Positions 21,736-34,834 are shown, counted from the stretch's first letter. The stretch is 64,000 nucleotides of DNA from Neocallimastix lanati (nom. inval.) (GCA_016946835.1 JACVTC010000012.1:708501-772500); one strand, 5' to 3'. Numbers and translations: made by a program. The notes: a model not told the origin generated them from the sequence alone.

Positions 21736-22660
21736 ATGAGTTCAGGATCTTTTCCATCAACTTCAAATCCTGCAGTTCCAATTCCAACTGTTATAAACAA
21801 AAATCACGCTATTAGCTTTAGAGAACTCAAGAAAGAATTAAAAGACATAGAAAAACTAAGCAAAGAACATCTCGATATTAGATCTTGGGCTTCAGATTTA
21901 AAATTTTGGATCAGATATCAACATGTAGATGATCCAGAAACTATTTTTACGGCATGTATCTTAACTTCGACTGGTGAACCAAGAGAAGTAATTCAAAATA
22001 TGGAATATGGCAAAAACTTTAGTGATGACGATGATGACGATGATAGCGATGATGAAGAAGATAATCATTATCCAAGTCTTGATGAAATTATTAATGAGTT
22101 AGAAACATTTTATGTAAAAAAAGAAGATCAAAACGTCTTGCTTAAGGAACTTCGCTCCTTAAAAATTAAAAAGTATGAAAAAGTTAAAGATTTTAACATT
22201 CGCTATCGATCACTCTATTTAAAACTCGATAAAAAGAGGAAAAGAAGAATTAGTGTATTGGATTATACTGATTCTTTGAAAAATAATAAAGAAGCTTGGA
22301 AAAAGGTTTCACTCAAGGATGACATTTCTTTAAAGAAAGCATTTGCAATAGCTGAAAAAGTAGATAGATTGATGCCTACCTTTAACCAAGAAATAAACGA
22401 AAATTTTAGAACAAATTTCAACAATTCTTATAAATCATCAAATTTTAATAACAACCAATCTAAAGGAAAAGTATTTAATGATTCAAAAATAAAGGAAAAA
22501 GAATTCAACTGCCGATAACTTAACTAAAAGAATAAAAGGTTTAACTGTTAGTACCTGTTTCTTTTGTAGTGAAGAAGGTCATTTTCAAACCGAATGTCCA
22601 AAACTTAATGCTATTATCAAAAAGAATCGTCAGGAATACTTCGAAAACAAACGTTTAAAT
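21736..22660 (+). mobile_element. gag region of the 7.9-kb element
   Basis: A likely start ATG at 21736 begins MSSGSFPSTS. An acidic stretch (DDDDDDDSDDEED) sits in the middle, and a capsid-like helical region contains LRSLKIKKYEKVKDFNIRY, typical of Ty3 gag. A CCHC zinc knuckle (CFFCSEEGHFQTEC) lies near 22.56-22.60 kb. The region belongs to a broken element; it would encode the particle shell and RNA-binding nucleocapsid. Confidence 0.75.
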
Positions 22661-22699
22661 CACTAAAAGGGAGAAGAAGCACTCCCATTGTCAATAAAA

Positions 22700-25600
22700 T
22701 AGCTTCCGTTAAATATCAACAATCTTCAGCTAATGACTACTTCCATGAAGAAATAGAAGATCAAAAAAAAAGTTATGAATTATCTGAGGATGAAATCGAA
22801 GAAGAAGACATCAATGATTTAGAAGATATTGACTTAATTCAAGATGAAAACGACTACTTGGTTGCTGCTTTTAAAAGAAAGCGTGATAACATTAGTAAAG
22901 ATCATAAAGGTAATCAAGAAAAGAAAATTCACAAAAGTCTTAGAGATAATCCTCGACCAATTGTTACTCCAGCTTTGCGAAAGAAGAAAGAAAATGAATT
23001 GAAAGTTAATCCAACTCCAAAACAAACATCAAGTCAGATACATCCTTCGATAATGTCACAGCCCTTAATCAATCTCGAAAAACAAAAAGAAAAAGAAATT
23101 CGTGATAAAGAACGTGCTAGTACTTCTCAATCACCTATGGAAATTACTGATATAGATTTATCTAATCGCAGAAAAGAAAAAAAAAAAGGAAAAGAGGTTA
23201 GTGATACAGAACTTGCATCTACTTCCACCTCGCCCATTGAAATTGTTGATATTGATGAAACTGATCATATTATTTCTAATAATGATGAAAATAGTATTCC
23301 AAATAATACATTAAATAAACTCATTAATGATAAACTAAAAGTAAATAAACTTCATGGAAACAAAATTCCTAGAGTTCCAAGAAAGATCCAAATGATAGCT
23401 GATCATCTACCTTACAATGTTATTAAAGACTTAAATACTACTAAATGTAATATTACCTTTGGAGAATTATTTGAAGTATCACCAAAAATCAGATCTCAAG
23501 TTGCAAAAGGTTTAAAGTTTGAAAAAGATTCTATTAAGATAGCCGGTGCCGTTGACAACATTTGTGCTACTACTACTATAGTTAATAATCTTGATCACAC
23601 TTATAAAAGTAAAAACAAAGAACCCAAAGAAGATGATATAGCCATGGTCGACGTTACTGTTGAAGGAGTCAAAGGAAAAGCATTGATTGATTCTTGTAGT
23701 AATTTAAATATTATTACTAATCAATTCCTTAGAAAGTTACCTTCTGTATATGAGCCTATTGGAATCAGTCGTGGAAGAATCCGACTAGCAACTATTAATG
23801 ATGATTATTCGGAAGACTATTTAATCAATATTCCTATACAAATTAATAATTTTCATATGGTTGCTACATGTAGAGTTATAGATAAAGAAGATCCTTTCTT
23901 TGATATTCTTATTAACTTGAAAACTCAAATAGATCATAAATTGTTTATTCATCCTATTCTTTATAGTCTTTGCCAATTCAATGATAACGGATCGGTTGAA
24001 GAAATTGCTCCTATAAACAATCAATATGAAAATGAAGAAAAATTAGTTTGTTTTGTAAAAGCTATTTCTAATGAATCTATTAAGAAAGAACTTAAGAAAA
24101 TGGAAGGTCTTCCTCCTCGAGAATATATTCATAACGAAAAATTTATCAATACTCTTAATAAAAAGTATCGAGATCAAATAATTAAACTTTTAGAAGATAA
24201 TATAGTTATAATTGCGACCTCTTCTGAAGTATTAACACCTTCGAACTTATCTCCACATAAAATTCACCTTAAACCTGGTGCTAGGCCAATTAAACAAAAA
24301 TTTTATAGAATCTCAAAACTAAAAACAGATATTCTTAAAGAAGAACTTACTAAATTAATAAATAAAAGACTTATTGAACCATCATACTCAGAATGGTCTT
24401 CGCCTGTTGTTCTTGTTCCTAAACCAAATGGTAAATGGAGAATGTGTGTTGACTATAGAAAAGTCAATGATGCTATTATAAAAGATTCATATTCTCTTCC
24501 AAATATTGATGAAATATTCGATAGTTTAGATGGTGCTATAATATTTACTACAATGGACCTTTACTCCGGATATCATCAAATACTTATGGATGAAGAAAGC
24601 GTTGAAGTTACCAGTTTTACCACAAAATTCGGAAATTATCAATTCAAAATCATGTCTTTCGGACTTACTAACGCTCCAGCAACTTTCCAACGTGAGATGA
24701 ACAAAATTCTCTTTCCTTTCATTGGTGATTTTGTTTTCAATTTCATTGACGATATCCTTATATACTCAAAATCTTTAGAAGAACACCTCGAACATATTGC
24801 TAAAGTACTCGCTGTTTTCAAAGAACACAAACTTAAAATCAATATTGAAAAATGTTCGTTTATGCAAACAGAAGTTGAAGTCCTCGGTCACAAAGTATCT
24901 GCACAAGGTCTGAGCCCTCTTGATAGCAAGATTAAATCAATTAAAAATTGGAAACTTCCTTCAAACCTCCATGAATAACGGTCTTTCCTAGGGGCGATAG
25001 GATATTATCGAGACTTCATCGATAAATATGCTCGAATAACAGCTCCTCTTTGCAAATTGTTAAGAAAAGATGTTGAATTCCAATGGAATAAAGAGCAAAA
25101 TGATAGCTTTAATATACTTAAAGAAAAATTAATGAATGCACCAATTTCAAAATTTCCATGTTTCGAGAAAGAATTTATTATTCGAACGGATGCATCGTAT
25201 GATGGCATTGGTGGTGTCCTATTACAAAAAGATGATGAAACGAAAAAAGAGCATCCTGTACACTATATAAGTAGAACATTAACTAAACATGAAAGAAATT
25301 ACGGAATTACAGATCTAGAAGGAACTGCTCTATTTTATTGCTTAACAAAATTTAAACCTTATATTATGGGAAATCCCATTAAAACAATAATCTATACTGA
25401 CCATAAACCCTTAGTAGGATTATTCAACAAGAAAGAACCAACAAGTGCTCGACAAACCAGATGGTGTTTAGCTGTAAATCTTTTAGGTGTAGAAATTCGA
25501 TATGAACCTGGCAAAAAGAATGTTGTAGCTGATGCTCTTTCTCGAATGAAAAGTATAAATGATAAGAAAATATTGGCAACAAAACTCTCTTCAAAAGTTG

Positions 25601-26766
25601 ATGAATCTTTATTATCTAAAGTTGTAAAAGAATTTATGGAAGAAAAATTTACAACAATTGATGGAATTGAATACTTTATAGATGGAAATACTTATAGGAA
25701 ATTAATCACTGATACTAATGAAAAGGTCAAACTCATTCTTGAAGCTCATGGCATAGGACATGAAGGATATAATAAAACTTACCAACGATTACGAAAAAGT
25801 TACTATTGGAACAACATGGTAAATGATATTAAAAGAATTATTTCAAAATGCGAACAATGTCAATTAAATAGACCCAAAGCATACCCAGAACCAACAGAAG
25901 ATATTCCTACAGAAGTTGAAGGACCTTTCACACATTTAGGTTTAGATATAATTGGACCTCTAGAGAAAACATCAAACAATAATAAATATATTTTGGTAAT
26001 CGTGGACTATTTTACTAAATGGGTAGAGGCCGAGCCAACTGAAAATGTAACTTCAAAAGATGTAATAAAATTTTTAATTAATGTATTCTCTCGTCATGGT
26101 GTGCCTCAAACAATTACAACTGATAATGGTGTTCAATTCAATTCGGATATGACAAAAATGTTCCTAGATCTTTATGATGTGTATGTGAGGTTCAGTACAA
26201 CTTATCATCCAGAAACGAACGGTCTTACAGAAAACCGAAATAAAGAAATTGGAAAACTACTTAGACTTTTAGGAAATAAACAAAAAGAATGGGACGAAGT
26301 CTTACCTTCCGCTTTATGGGCTCTTCGTACAACCAAAAATTCGGTTACTAATCACTCTAGCTTTGAACTTGTTTATGGACGAGAAGACCAACAACCCTTT
26401 GACATAGCTGCTAGACCAACTAAAAGTGTAAACAAATCTTCGGATGAAATCCTATTGGAAAAATTTGTCAATCACTATTTATGGACTATGGAAGCTGCGG
26501 CCAATATCAAAAATGCAAATAAATACTGGGCTACTCGTAGAGAACAAAAGAATAGTATGAATCAGGCTAAAAGAATAAAACCTGGTGATTTAGTCTTAGT
26601 AAGGAATTTTACTCGAACCAAGTTAGAACCATATTTTGTTGGACCACTCCAAGTAATTAAGAAACAATTCAACACAGTAACATTGGCCGATCCTAAGTCG
26701 GGTATACAAATGAACCGCAATGTTCACTTAAAGAACATAATCAAGTTTAACTCAGCTTCTGAATAG
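22700..26766 (+). mobile_element. pol region of the 7.9-kb element
   Basis: After a lysine- and serine-rich linker come aspartic protease (ALIDSCSN, about 23.68 kb), reverse transcriptase (MCVDYRKVND about 24.45 kb, FIDDILIYS about 24.75 kb), RNase H (RTDASYDGIGG about 25.19 kb, YTDHKPL about 25.40 kb) and integrase. The integrase has a zinc module HGIGHEGYNKT to CEQCQ (25.75-25.86 kb), the acidic triad in GLDIIGP, TTDNGVQF and NGLTENRNKE, and a C-terminal GPY/F-like YFVGPLQVI. The order marks it as Ty3/gypsy. The protein is distinct from that of the first element in the window. The region is broken. Confidence 0.88.
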
Positions 26767-26789
26767 CTTGAGTCTTAGCGAGGGCATCT

Positions 26790-27715
26790 TGTTAAGGAAT
26801 GAACAAATAATGTTAATTTTATTATTTTTCATAAAAATAACTTAACCACTAAAATTAAATTATTTATTTCCTTACTTGGGGAACTTTCTTATGTTCTATT
26901 ACTGCCAAATTATTACTAATATTAAATTTATTATTATTAATATAAATTCTTTATTAATATCAATACTTTATTATTAAAATTAATACTATATTATTAATAT
27001 CAATATTATTATCAATATCTAGTTTTATTAATATGATTTATTCTATCAATATTTTATTATTAAAGAAAATTTTATTTTACAAATATTACTAATACAGATT
27101 ATTTATTATTAATAAAAATTAATATAATTAATAATGATTTAAAAATATTTTACTTAAATCCATGATCCTTGTCATTAAAATTAGTAATACTTCCTTCCAA
27201 AATATACCCTATTTATAATAAGATTAATAATAGATAATAATCTAAAATACTTTTATTTAAAAATAGTATAAAATTAAATAATACTCTATTACTAATAGTT
27301 CTGTAAAAGTAATAAAATTATTTTTAAAATATATTATCACTACAATTAATAATAAATAGTTTAGAATTTAATAATATGTAATAATTATTTATTATAATAG
27401 AATAGATTATAAATTTATAATTTAAATACAATTCAAACATGTAACTCTAAGATATTCTAAAGAAATGGCTTGACCATTTCTAACGATAAAAAAAAATATA
27501 AATAGATGAGAAAATTGTATTTTAGAAAAATAATCTGAAAAAAAATATAATCTTATTAAAGAAATTAATTTATTTTTAGTTTTTAATTGAATAATTCTTA
27601 TTAAATAAATAAATAAAATATTTTAAAAAAAAAAAAAATATATTTTAATTTTTAATTTTTTTTTATTTTAGTGTTTATTTCTATATTTATTATTATTCTG
27701 TCCCGAACCTCAACA
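26790..27715 (+). repeat. 3' LTR of the 7.9-kb element
   Basis: Near-identical to 19821-20744. A purine-rich tract AGCGAGGGC precedes it as the likely plus-strand primer site. The next LTR starts after the spacer CCCAA. Confidence 0.92.
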
Positions 27716-27720
27716 CCCAA

Positions 27721-28698
27721 TGTAATAATTTAATTAAAAAATTATAATTAAATTATTAATCATTAATATTAGCTCTAACTGCTAATATTAAAGGGTTAGA
27801 AAAGAATCATACTTACCTATGGTTCTTTCTAATTTTCGAGTTTATTATAACGAATTATAATAGACGAAACACTAAAATTGATAAAGAAAAGTTTTAATTA
27901 TAAAATTTGTTTTATTAAAATAATTTGTTTTATTATTTATTAGAAATTTTAAATGTTAAAACTATTGTTGTTATTATTATATTATAATTGTTATAATAAT
28001 AACTTTTGATTTCTCAAAGAGAACTCAAGAGCCTTATTTATACTTTTTTGTCAAAATAAGGTTAAAATCAAAAGGGGTTCTAATCTTAACAAATCTCTTA
28101 TCTAGGAAAAGACTAGAAGAAAAACCTAGATAAGTTTTTTGATCGATATTCTATCCATATCGATCATCGCGTTAATTAAGTAAAACCGATTACTTTTAAG
28201 AAGTAATTGGAAAAACCTTAATTAACCGATTACTTAATCTAATATAATGATCGAAAATAAAAGAATAAAATAATGAAAATTATTTCGATCATAAAATTTA
28301 AAATTTAATCTATTTAGTTCTATTTTATAGAACTTTACATAAAAAATATAAAACAATACATTAATAATAAAATACATGATTAATACAATACGGAATACAT
28401 GATAGAATACAGAATAGTGTTTTAGTTTATGATTTAATAAGTGAGAGAAAACTAAAACTAATAAATTTAATAATTAAGTGAATAATTAAATAAATTTAAT
28501 ATTATTTTAAATGTATAAAAATTATTTAATTAAATAAATTTTTAATATTAAACTAAATAAAATTTTAATATATAATTAAATAAATTATTAATTATAATTA
28601 GGTGTATAAATGAAATATGAGTTAAATAAAAGTTATATTAATTATAACCTAACTAAGAAAATATAATTATTTTGTTAAAATAATTATAGATTCTTACA
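27721..28698 (+). repeat. Solo LTR C2
   Basis: TGTAATAATTTAATT to TAGATTCTTACA, 978 bp, very similar to C1 and, in reverse, to 30414-31393. After it comes GCTCTATAAGGGGGATACAA, the start of repeat block R, and then the next tRNA cassette. Confidence 0.82.
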
Positions 28699-28721
28699 GC
28701 TCTATAAGGGGGATACAATAA

Positions 28722-29103
28722 TTTTTTTTTTTTTTTTTTTTAGACAGGGAAGAGAATACACTTCCAAAACTTTATTAAATTTTATTTTAAAAAAAAAATA
28801 CATGTAGGTGAAAAGTACATTTGAAATTAAAAATAAAAAATTAAAAAATAAAAAAATAAAAAGCTCGAAAATACTATGTATTTCGGCAAGTTGTACTATG
28901 CGGGAATTTTTCCCTTCCTAACAAATAAAAAAAGAAATAAAACCTAGAAGTAACATCTTTAACATAGATAGTGTGGTATCCACTAAACTCTCCCCGGATT
29001 CATCATTTATTGAACTACTAGGGCAAGATTCATCCTTCGTAGAAATAGATTCTGATCCTGTATTATCATTATGCCTTATCAGTACGACGTTGACGCTCTA
29101 TAA
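28722..29103 (-). mobile_element. LINE-C 3' end, cassette copy 2
   Basis: Same truncated LINE end as at 17587-17975, with only scattered differences. It has interrupted repeat block R just after GGGGGATACAATA. Confidence 0.75.
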
Positions 29104-29185
29104 TTTTTTTTTTTTTTTTTTTTTTTTTTTAGACTAAGAAAATAACTTTATTTAAAAAAAAAAAAATAAATAAATAAAAATCTTT
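29104..29185 (-). mobile_element. Short LINE tail 3' of tRNA-Gly, copy 2
   Basis: Same unit as 17976-18056: poly(T), TAGACTAAGAAAATAAC, A/T-rich DNA, then the tRNA 3' end. Confidence 0.6.
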
Positions 29186-29255
29186 GCGTTAACCGGGAAT
29201 CGAACCCGGGCCATTTGCTTGGAAGGCAAATATTCTACCTCTATACTATTAACGC
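29186..29255 (-). tRNA. tRNA-Gly (UCC), copy 2
   Basis: Identical to copy 1 over the 70-nt tRNA by eye; anticodon TCC. It is 15 bp downstream of tRNA-Cys with no intervening T run. Confidence 0.93.
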
Positions 29256-29270
29256 TAAGGACAAGACACA

Positions 29271-29341
29271 GGGGCGTTCCGGATTTGAACCGAAGACCTA
29301 TTGATCTGCAGTCAATTGCTCTACCGCTGAGCTAACACCCC
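29271..29341 (-). tRNA. tRNA-Cys (GCA), copy 2
   Basis: Identical to copy 1 over 71 nt by eye. A B-type LTR starts 15 bp upstream of the mature 5' end, preceded by the duplication GTTT. Confidence 0.93.
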
Positions 29342-29356
29342 CTTTATTAACGGTTT

Positions 29357-30112
29357 TGGTAAAGAATGACTATAAATTACTTATTTTGTTATGTTTAGAC
29401 ATAACTTAACCATAATTAAGTTTATATTCTTTACTAATGGAACTTTCTTATATTCTTCCCTGAATTAAATTAAAAATTTTATTATATAATATTATAAATT
29501 AATTAAAATTATTATAATATTAATTAAAATTTTTATAAAAATATTTTTTATAAAATCATTACTGAATCTTAATTAAATTAATATTAAAATACATATAAAC
29601 TCTTCAAAAATTTATATTAACAAATTCTTTATTGAATCTATATTAAAATTATTTTATATTTTTATTATATTTTTATCAAATTAATTATTATTAACTTTCA
29701 ATAACATTATAAATTAATATTAATTTTTATTAAACTTAAAATAAATTATCATTAAATAATTTATTATCTTTTACCAATTTCAATTAATATTTTTGTAAAC
29801 TTTTAATTAAAAATTTTATTAAAAACTTTTTAATTATTTACTCCAGATATTATTTAATTAAAATCTTTATAATATCTTTTTAAATAATAATTTTTTTTAT
29901 TCCTTTATGGAATTTATATTAAACATATTATTAATAATTTTATTTAACATTTAATTAAGAATGAATTAATAATTCTTTTAATTAAATACTTAAATTCTTT
30001 TTCATTTCCAAGATATTAAACTTTAAAAATGAAATCGAATATAAATATCTGAAGAAAATAACTTCTTCTAAAGATATAAAAAAAATAAAATAACACAAAA
30101 CAATAAATAAAA

Positions 30113-30168
<56 letters not shown>

Positions 30169-30409
30169 TAATAATAATAATAAAATAAAAATAGTAATAA
30201 TATTAGTAATAATATAAGTAATAGTATTAATATTAATATTAGGAATAGTAATAATTTAGCTAATAAAATTTAATTAGTTTAATAAATAATGTAATTACTT
30301 TAAAAATTAAATAAATAAATAAATTATAAAATTGTTATTGTGTAAATAAATATTTTAAATCTTTATCTTTTGTGTATAAAAATTTTGTTTTTCCCAATGA
30401 ACCATAACA
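29357..30409 (+). repeat. Solo LTR B
   Basis: TGGTAAAGAATGACTATAAA to GAACCATAACA, flanked by perfect GTTT duplications (29353-29356, 30410-30413). It is nearly identical to the LTR at 7572-8617. An (AAT)n run lies at about 30110-30165. Confidence 0.85.
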
Positions 30410-30413
30410 GTTT

Positions 30414-31393
30414 TGTAAGAGTCTATAATTATTTTTAACAAAATAATTATATTTTCTTAGTTAGGTTATAATTAATATAACTTTTATTTAACTCATATTT
30501 CATTTATACAATTAATTATAATTAATAATTTATTTAATTATATATTAAAATTTTATTTAGTTTAATATTAAAAATTTATTTAATCAAATAATTTTTATAC
30601 ATTTAAAATAATATTAAATTTATTTAATTATTCACTTAATTATTAAATTTATTAGTTTTAGTTTTCTCTCATTTATTAAATCATAAACTAAAACACTATT
30701 CTGTATTTTATCATGTATTCTGTATTCTATCATGTATTCTGTATTGTATTAATCATGTATTTTATTATTAATGTATTGTTTTATATTTTTATGTAAAGTT
30801 CTATAAAATAGAACTAAATAGATTAAATTTTAAATTTTATGATCGAAATAATTTTCATTATTTTATTCTTTTATTTTCGATCATTATATTAGATTAAGTA
30901 ATCGGTTAATTAAGGTTTTTCCAATTACTTCTTAAAAGTAATCGGTTTTACTTAATTAACGCGATGATCGATATGGATAGAATATCGATCAAAAAACTTA
31001 TCTAGGTTTTTCTTCTAGTCTTTTCCTAGATAAGAGATTTGTTAAGATTAGAACCCCTTTTGATTTTAACCTTATTTTGACAAAAAAGTATAAATAAGGC
31101 TCTTGAGTTCTCTTTGAGAAATCAAGAGTTATTATTATAACAATTATAATATAATAATAATAACAATAAGTTTTAACATTTAAAATTTTTAATAAATAAT
31201 AAAACAAATTTTATAATTAAAACTTTTCCTTATCAATTTTAGTGTTTCGTCTATTATAATTCATTATAATAAACTCGATAATTAGAAAGAACCATAGGTA
31301 AGTATGATTCTTTTCTAAACCTTTAATATTAGCAGTTAGAGCTAATATTAATGATTAATAATTTAATTATAATTTTTTAATTAAATTATTACA
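30414..31393 (-). repeat. Solo LTR C3 (reversed)
   Basis: Reverse complement of the 978-bp C LTR: starts TGTAAGAGTCTATAATT, ends TTAAATTATTACA. The spacers are GTTT (left) and GGTTT (right), four of five bases matching. Confidence 0.85.
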
Positions 31394-31398
31394 GGTTT

Positions 31399-32195
31399 TG
31401 TAAGAAACTATAATTATTTGTTAAATAATTATAATTTCTTTATTTGATTATTTATCTATTACATAATTTATACATTCATTCATTAAATTAGTAATTATTT
31501 ATCAAGTTAACATGTATTTGTACATTTAATTATAGTTTTAATTTAATTAAAAAATTTTTTCTTTAAATTTATTTAGTATACATTTATTTTATTTAATTTA
31601 TTTAATTAATTATAAATTTTATTAATATTTATAGTAATAAATTAATTATTTAATTATTATTTTTAATTAAAATTTGAATCAACGGACTTTAAAGTTTTTT
31701 TATTTTCTTATTAAAATATAAATTAATTTTATCGGACTTTAAGGTTTTTTCTAATTTATTATAATAATAAATTGGTTTTTCCTTAAAGAACTTATCTAGT
31801 TTTTTCTTCTAATCTTTTTCTAGATAAGATAATTGTTAAGATTAGAAAACCTTTTAAATTATTATTTTATATAAAATTTATAAAATTTTATTATTTAATT
31901 TTTCGTATAAATAGCTATTGATTTCTCTAAATTTTTGAGAAATCAAGAGTTATTATTATATAACAAATATTAATAAATATATAATAATAATTAATAAAAT
32001 CTACAAACATTTTCAATAAGTGTTCTCTTATTTTGTGTTGTTTATTATATTTGTTTATAATAAACTCTTCTCTATCAAGATAAGTTAAAATTTTCTTTAT
32101 TTTTCTAATTGTTTTCTTATTTTCTCAACTTGATGTTAGTATCAGGTTGTAGTTAATAATTTTGTTATAATAAATATTATAATGAAATTATTACA
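31399..32195 (-). repeat. Solo LTR C4 (reversed, divergent)
   Basis: TGTAAGAAACTATAATT to GAAATTATTACA, 797 bp, with the reversed C-type inner module (CTAGTTTTTTCTTC, AATCAAGAGTTATTATTATA). It is flanked by a perfect 5-bp GGTTT on both sides (31394-31398, 32196-32200). It is more diverged from C2 than C3 is. Confidence 0.8.
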
Positions 32196-32201
32196 GGTTT
32201 A

Positions 32202-33080
32202 TGTAAGAATCTATAATTATTTGTTAGCAAATAATTATATTTTCTTAGTTAAGTTATTATAACTATAACTTTATTTAATTACATATAATATTTATTAAAT
32301 TTATTTAATTTAATTTTAAATATTCATTAATTTAACAAAATTTATTTAATTAATTTTAAATAATATATTTACAATATGCTAAATTCTCTACTGTAACTAA
32401 TGTATTTTGTATTGTATTTTATTCTGTATTTTATAATGTATTCTGTATTTTATAATGTATTCTGTATTTTATTAACTATTTAATTTTATATTTTTAATAT
32501 AAGGATAAATTATATGATCGAAATATCTTTTATTATTTTATTCTTTTATTTTCGATCATTAGATTGGAAAATCAGTTAATTAAGATTTTTTTCCAATTAC
32601 TTTTTAGAAGTAATCGGTTTTACTTAATTAATGCGATGATCGATATGGATAGAATATCGATCGAAAACTTATCTAGGTTTTTCTATCTAATCTTTTCCTA
32701 GATAAGAGATTTGTTAAGATTAGAAAACCCTTTCTTATTTAACCTTATTTTCATAAAAAAATATAAATAAGGCTCTTGAGTTCTCTTTGAGAAATCAAGA
32801 GTTATTATTATAAAAAAACATAGTTATAATAGTAACAATTTTATATTTTTAACTTTAATAAATTAATAAAAATATTTTATTCAAAAACATATTTTTAAAA
32901 TCAATTTATACAAACAATTCTTCTCTTACTTTTTGTGTTGTTATTATAATTAATTTTATAATAAACTCTACTCTAAAGGTAAAAAAATTTATTTTATTTT
33001 ATTTTCTAAACTTAATGAATTAGTCGTTAAGTTGTAGTTAATAATTCTATTTTGAGTTAGTTCTTAATAGAATTATTACA
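32202..33080 (-). repeat. Solo LTR C5 (reversed, divergent)
   Basis: TGTAAGAATCTATAATT to TAGAATTATTACA, 879 bp, with the same reversed inner module including GATCGATATGGATAGAATAT. The spacers are GGTTTA (left) and GTC (right). Confidence 0.78.
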
Positions 33081-33083
33081 GTC

Positions 33084-33589
33084 TAATACGGTACCACCAT
33101 AAATACCATAATTTAGTGAAATTTAGGTTAGAAATTATTTGATGAAATCTTATTGGTTAATAATAATTTAGTAATAATATATATAGTTAGTAAATAATAA
33201 TAGTTTAAGGAAGGGTTCTTTTATTAATATTAATTTAGTTTATTAATAATTTAACCTATAAACATGTTTATTAGTATAGTTTAGTGTAGTTTTATATTTA
33301 GTTTACATTAATAATATGATAGATTTTAGTAATTAATTATATTTTTTTGAATGATTTAATTATATTTTAACTAATTAACAACTATTTATATTGATGATGT
33401 ATTTTTATTGATGAATGATAATAAATAAATAAAATAAATAAACTAAATATTAAAGTGTGAATATTATTATTGTGTGTATTATTCTATATAATATTAGAAT
33501 ATATTATTTTGTCAATTATTCCCTACTGTTATCGTCCATATAAAATAAAGTAAATATTGATATTGATGTTTAATAAAAATATCGTATCA
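33084..33589 (+). repeat. Solo LTR D' (related to the gag-only element LTR)
   Basis: It starts TAATACGGTACCACC and ends AATATCGTATCA, 506 bp. It aligns with the 465-bp LTR at 35552 (TGATACGTGACCACTATAAA to ACCGTATCA). The first base pair of the end has decayed. The spacers are AGTC/GGTC. Confidence 0.65.
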
Positions 33590-33594
33590 GGTCC

Positions 33595-34830
33595 TGATAA
33601 AGAATGAAATAATAATAATATTTTTAATATAAATTCTTAATAATTTGTTGAAATTATAACTGAATTGAAATCTCAATTTCAGTTATTTACATTTCAATAG
33701 TTAAATAATATTATTTATTTAATTATAAATAATATATATATTTAAATAATTAACAATTAATATAAATTCTTATTTAATATTTGAAGAATTATCTTAGGCC
33801 TAATAATTCTGAGAATATTAGTAAATAAGGTTTATATTAATAATTTCAATTATCTACATATGACGTCACATGTATTTATTTATATTATGTTTATATATAT
33901 GTTTACATCATATATATTACCTACTATTTTTAATTATTCAAATTAAACATATCGATATTGTTATTATCTTAATATTTTATTAATATTCATATTACTATAT
34001 TATTAATATCTTATAATTAAATACTATTATTATGTAACTTACAAAGTATAAAAGAAAGATGTAAAAATCTATCTTTTATGTTCATTGTAAGGTTATTGTA
34101 TTTACAATAATTATATACTAATAATTCAATAAATAAATATTTTCATTAAATCCTTCAAAGAAATTATTATTTAAAATATTCTTAGATATAAAGTGTCTAA
34201 ATAACTTAACTATTTATCTTATATTATTTTAATTATATTATTATTAATTAATTATTGTTGGATTATTAATATATAATTCAACATATTAACCTAGTAACGT
34301 TATTAATCATAAAACTATTTTATATCTTAATTTTAACATAATTTATTATATAAAAATATATTATTATATTCTTTACTATTAATAATTTTCTTATATTCTA
34401 TATTAATAATTTTTATATTAATTATATTTTATTATATTTTATTATTTTAAATATTAAATTTTTGTAATTAATTAATTTATATGATTGGTTTTAATAATGT
34501 AATTAAATAATATAAAATATGTATTATCCATATTATTTTATGAAGGGGGCCTTTCTGAGGAAAGAAATAGTAGAAATAGTAGTGATAATGAAATAGGAAT
34601 AATACTTGAAAGGTTTCCCATATTGTTATTAAAATAAATATTAATATTAATAAAGTTATTTTTAACAATAAAATAATTATATAATTTATAAATAATAAAT
34701 ATTTTTAATAATAGTTTTTTAAATAAAATTTATAATGTGTAATAATAAATTCTTTTAGTGTAATTTAGTAGTTAGTTAATTTATCTATTTATTTAATGTT
34801 CACACTCCTTTTCTAATATGAACCTCAATA
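33595..34830 (+). repeat. Solo LTR X
   Basis: TGATAAAGAATGAAATAAT to TGAACCTCAATA, 1236 bp, with a perfect 4-bp duplication GTCC on both sides (33591-33594, 34831-34834). A reversed partial copy at 14.1-17.6 kb carries the MULE; here the site is empty near 33844-33855. Confidence 0.75.
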
Positions 34831-34834
34831 GTCC

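Larger units (their letters stand above)
19821..27715 (+). mobile_element. Nearly whole Ty3-type LTR retrotransposon, 7.9 kb
   Basis: Two LTRs (19821-20744, 26790-27715) bracket a leader, a gag region and a pol region in Ty3/gypsy order. The LTRs differ at roughly 1% of sites by eye, so the insertion is young. The coding part is broken in about two or three places. A primer-binding-like site TGGTGGAGATATCGGGG lies a few bases after the 5' LTR. The flanks CCA (left) and CCCAA (right) are the junction sequences of the LTR ladder it sits in. Confidence 0.9.
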
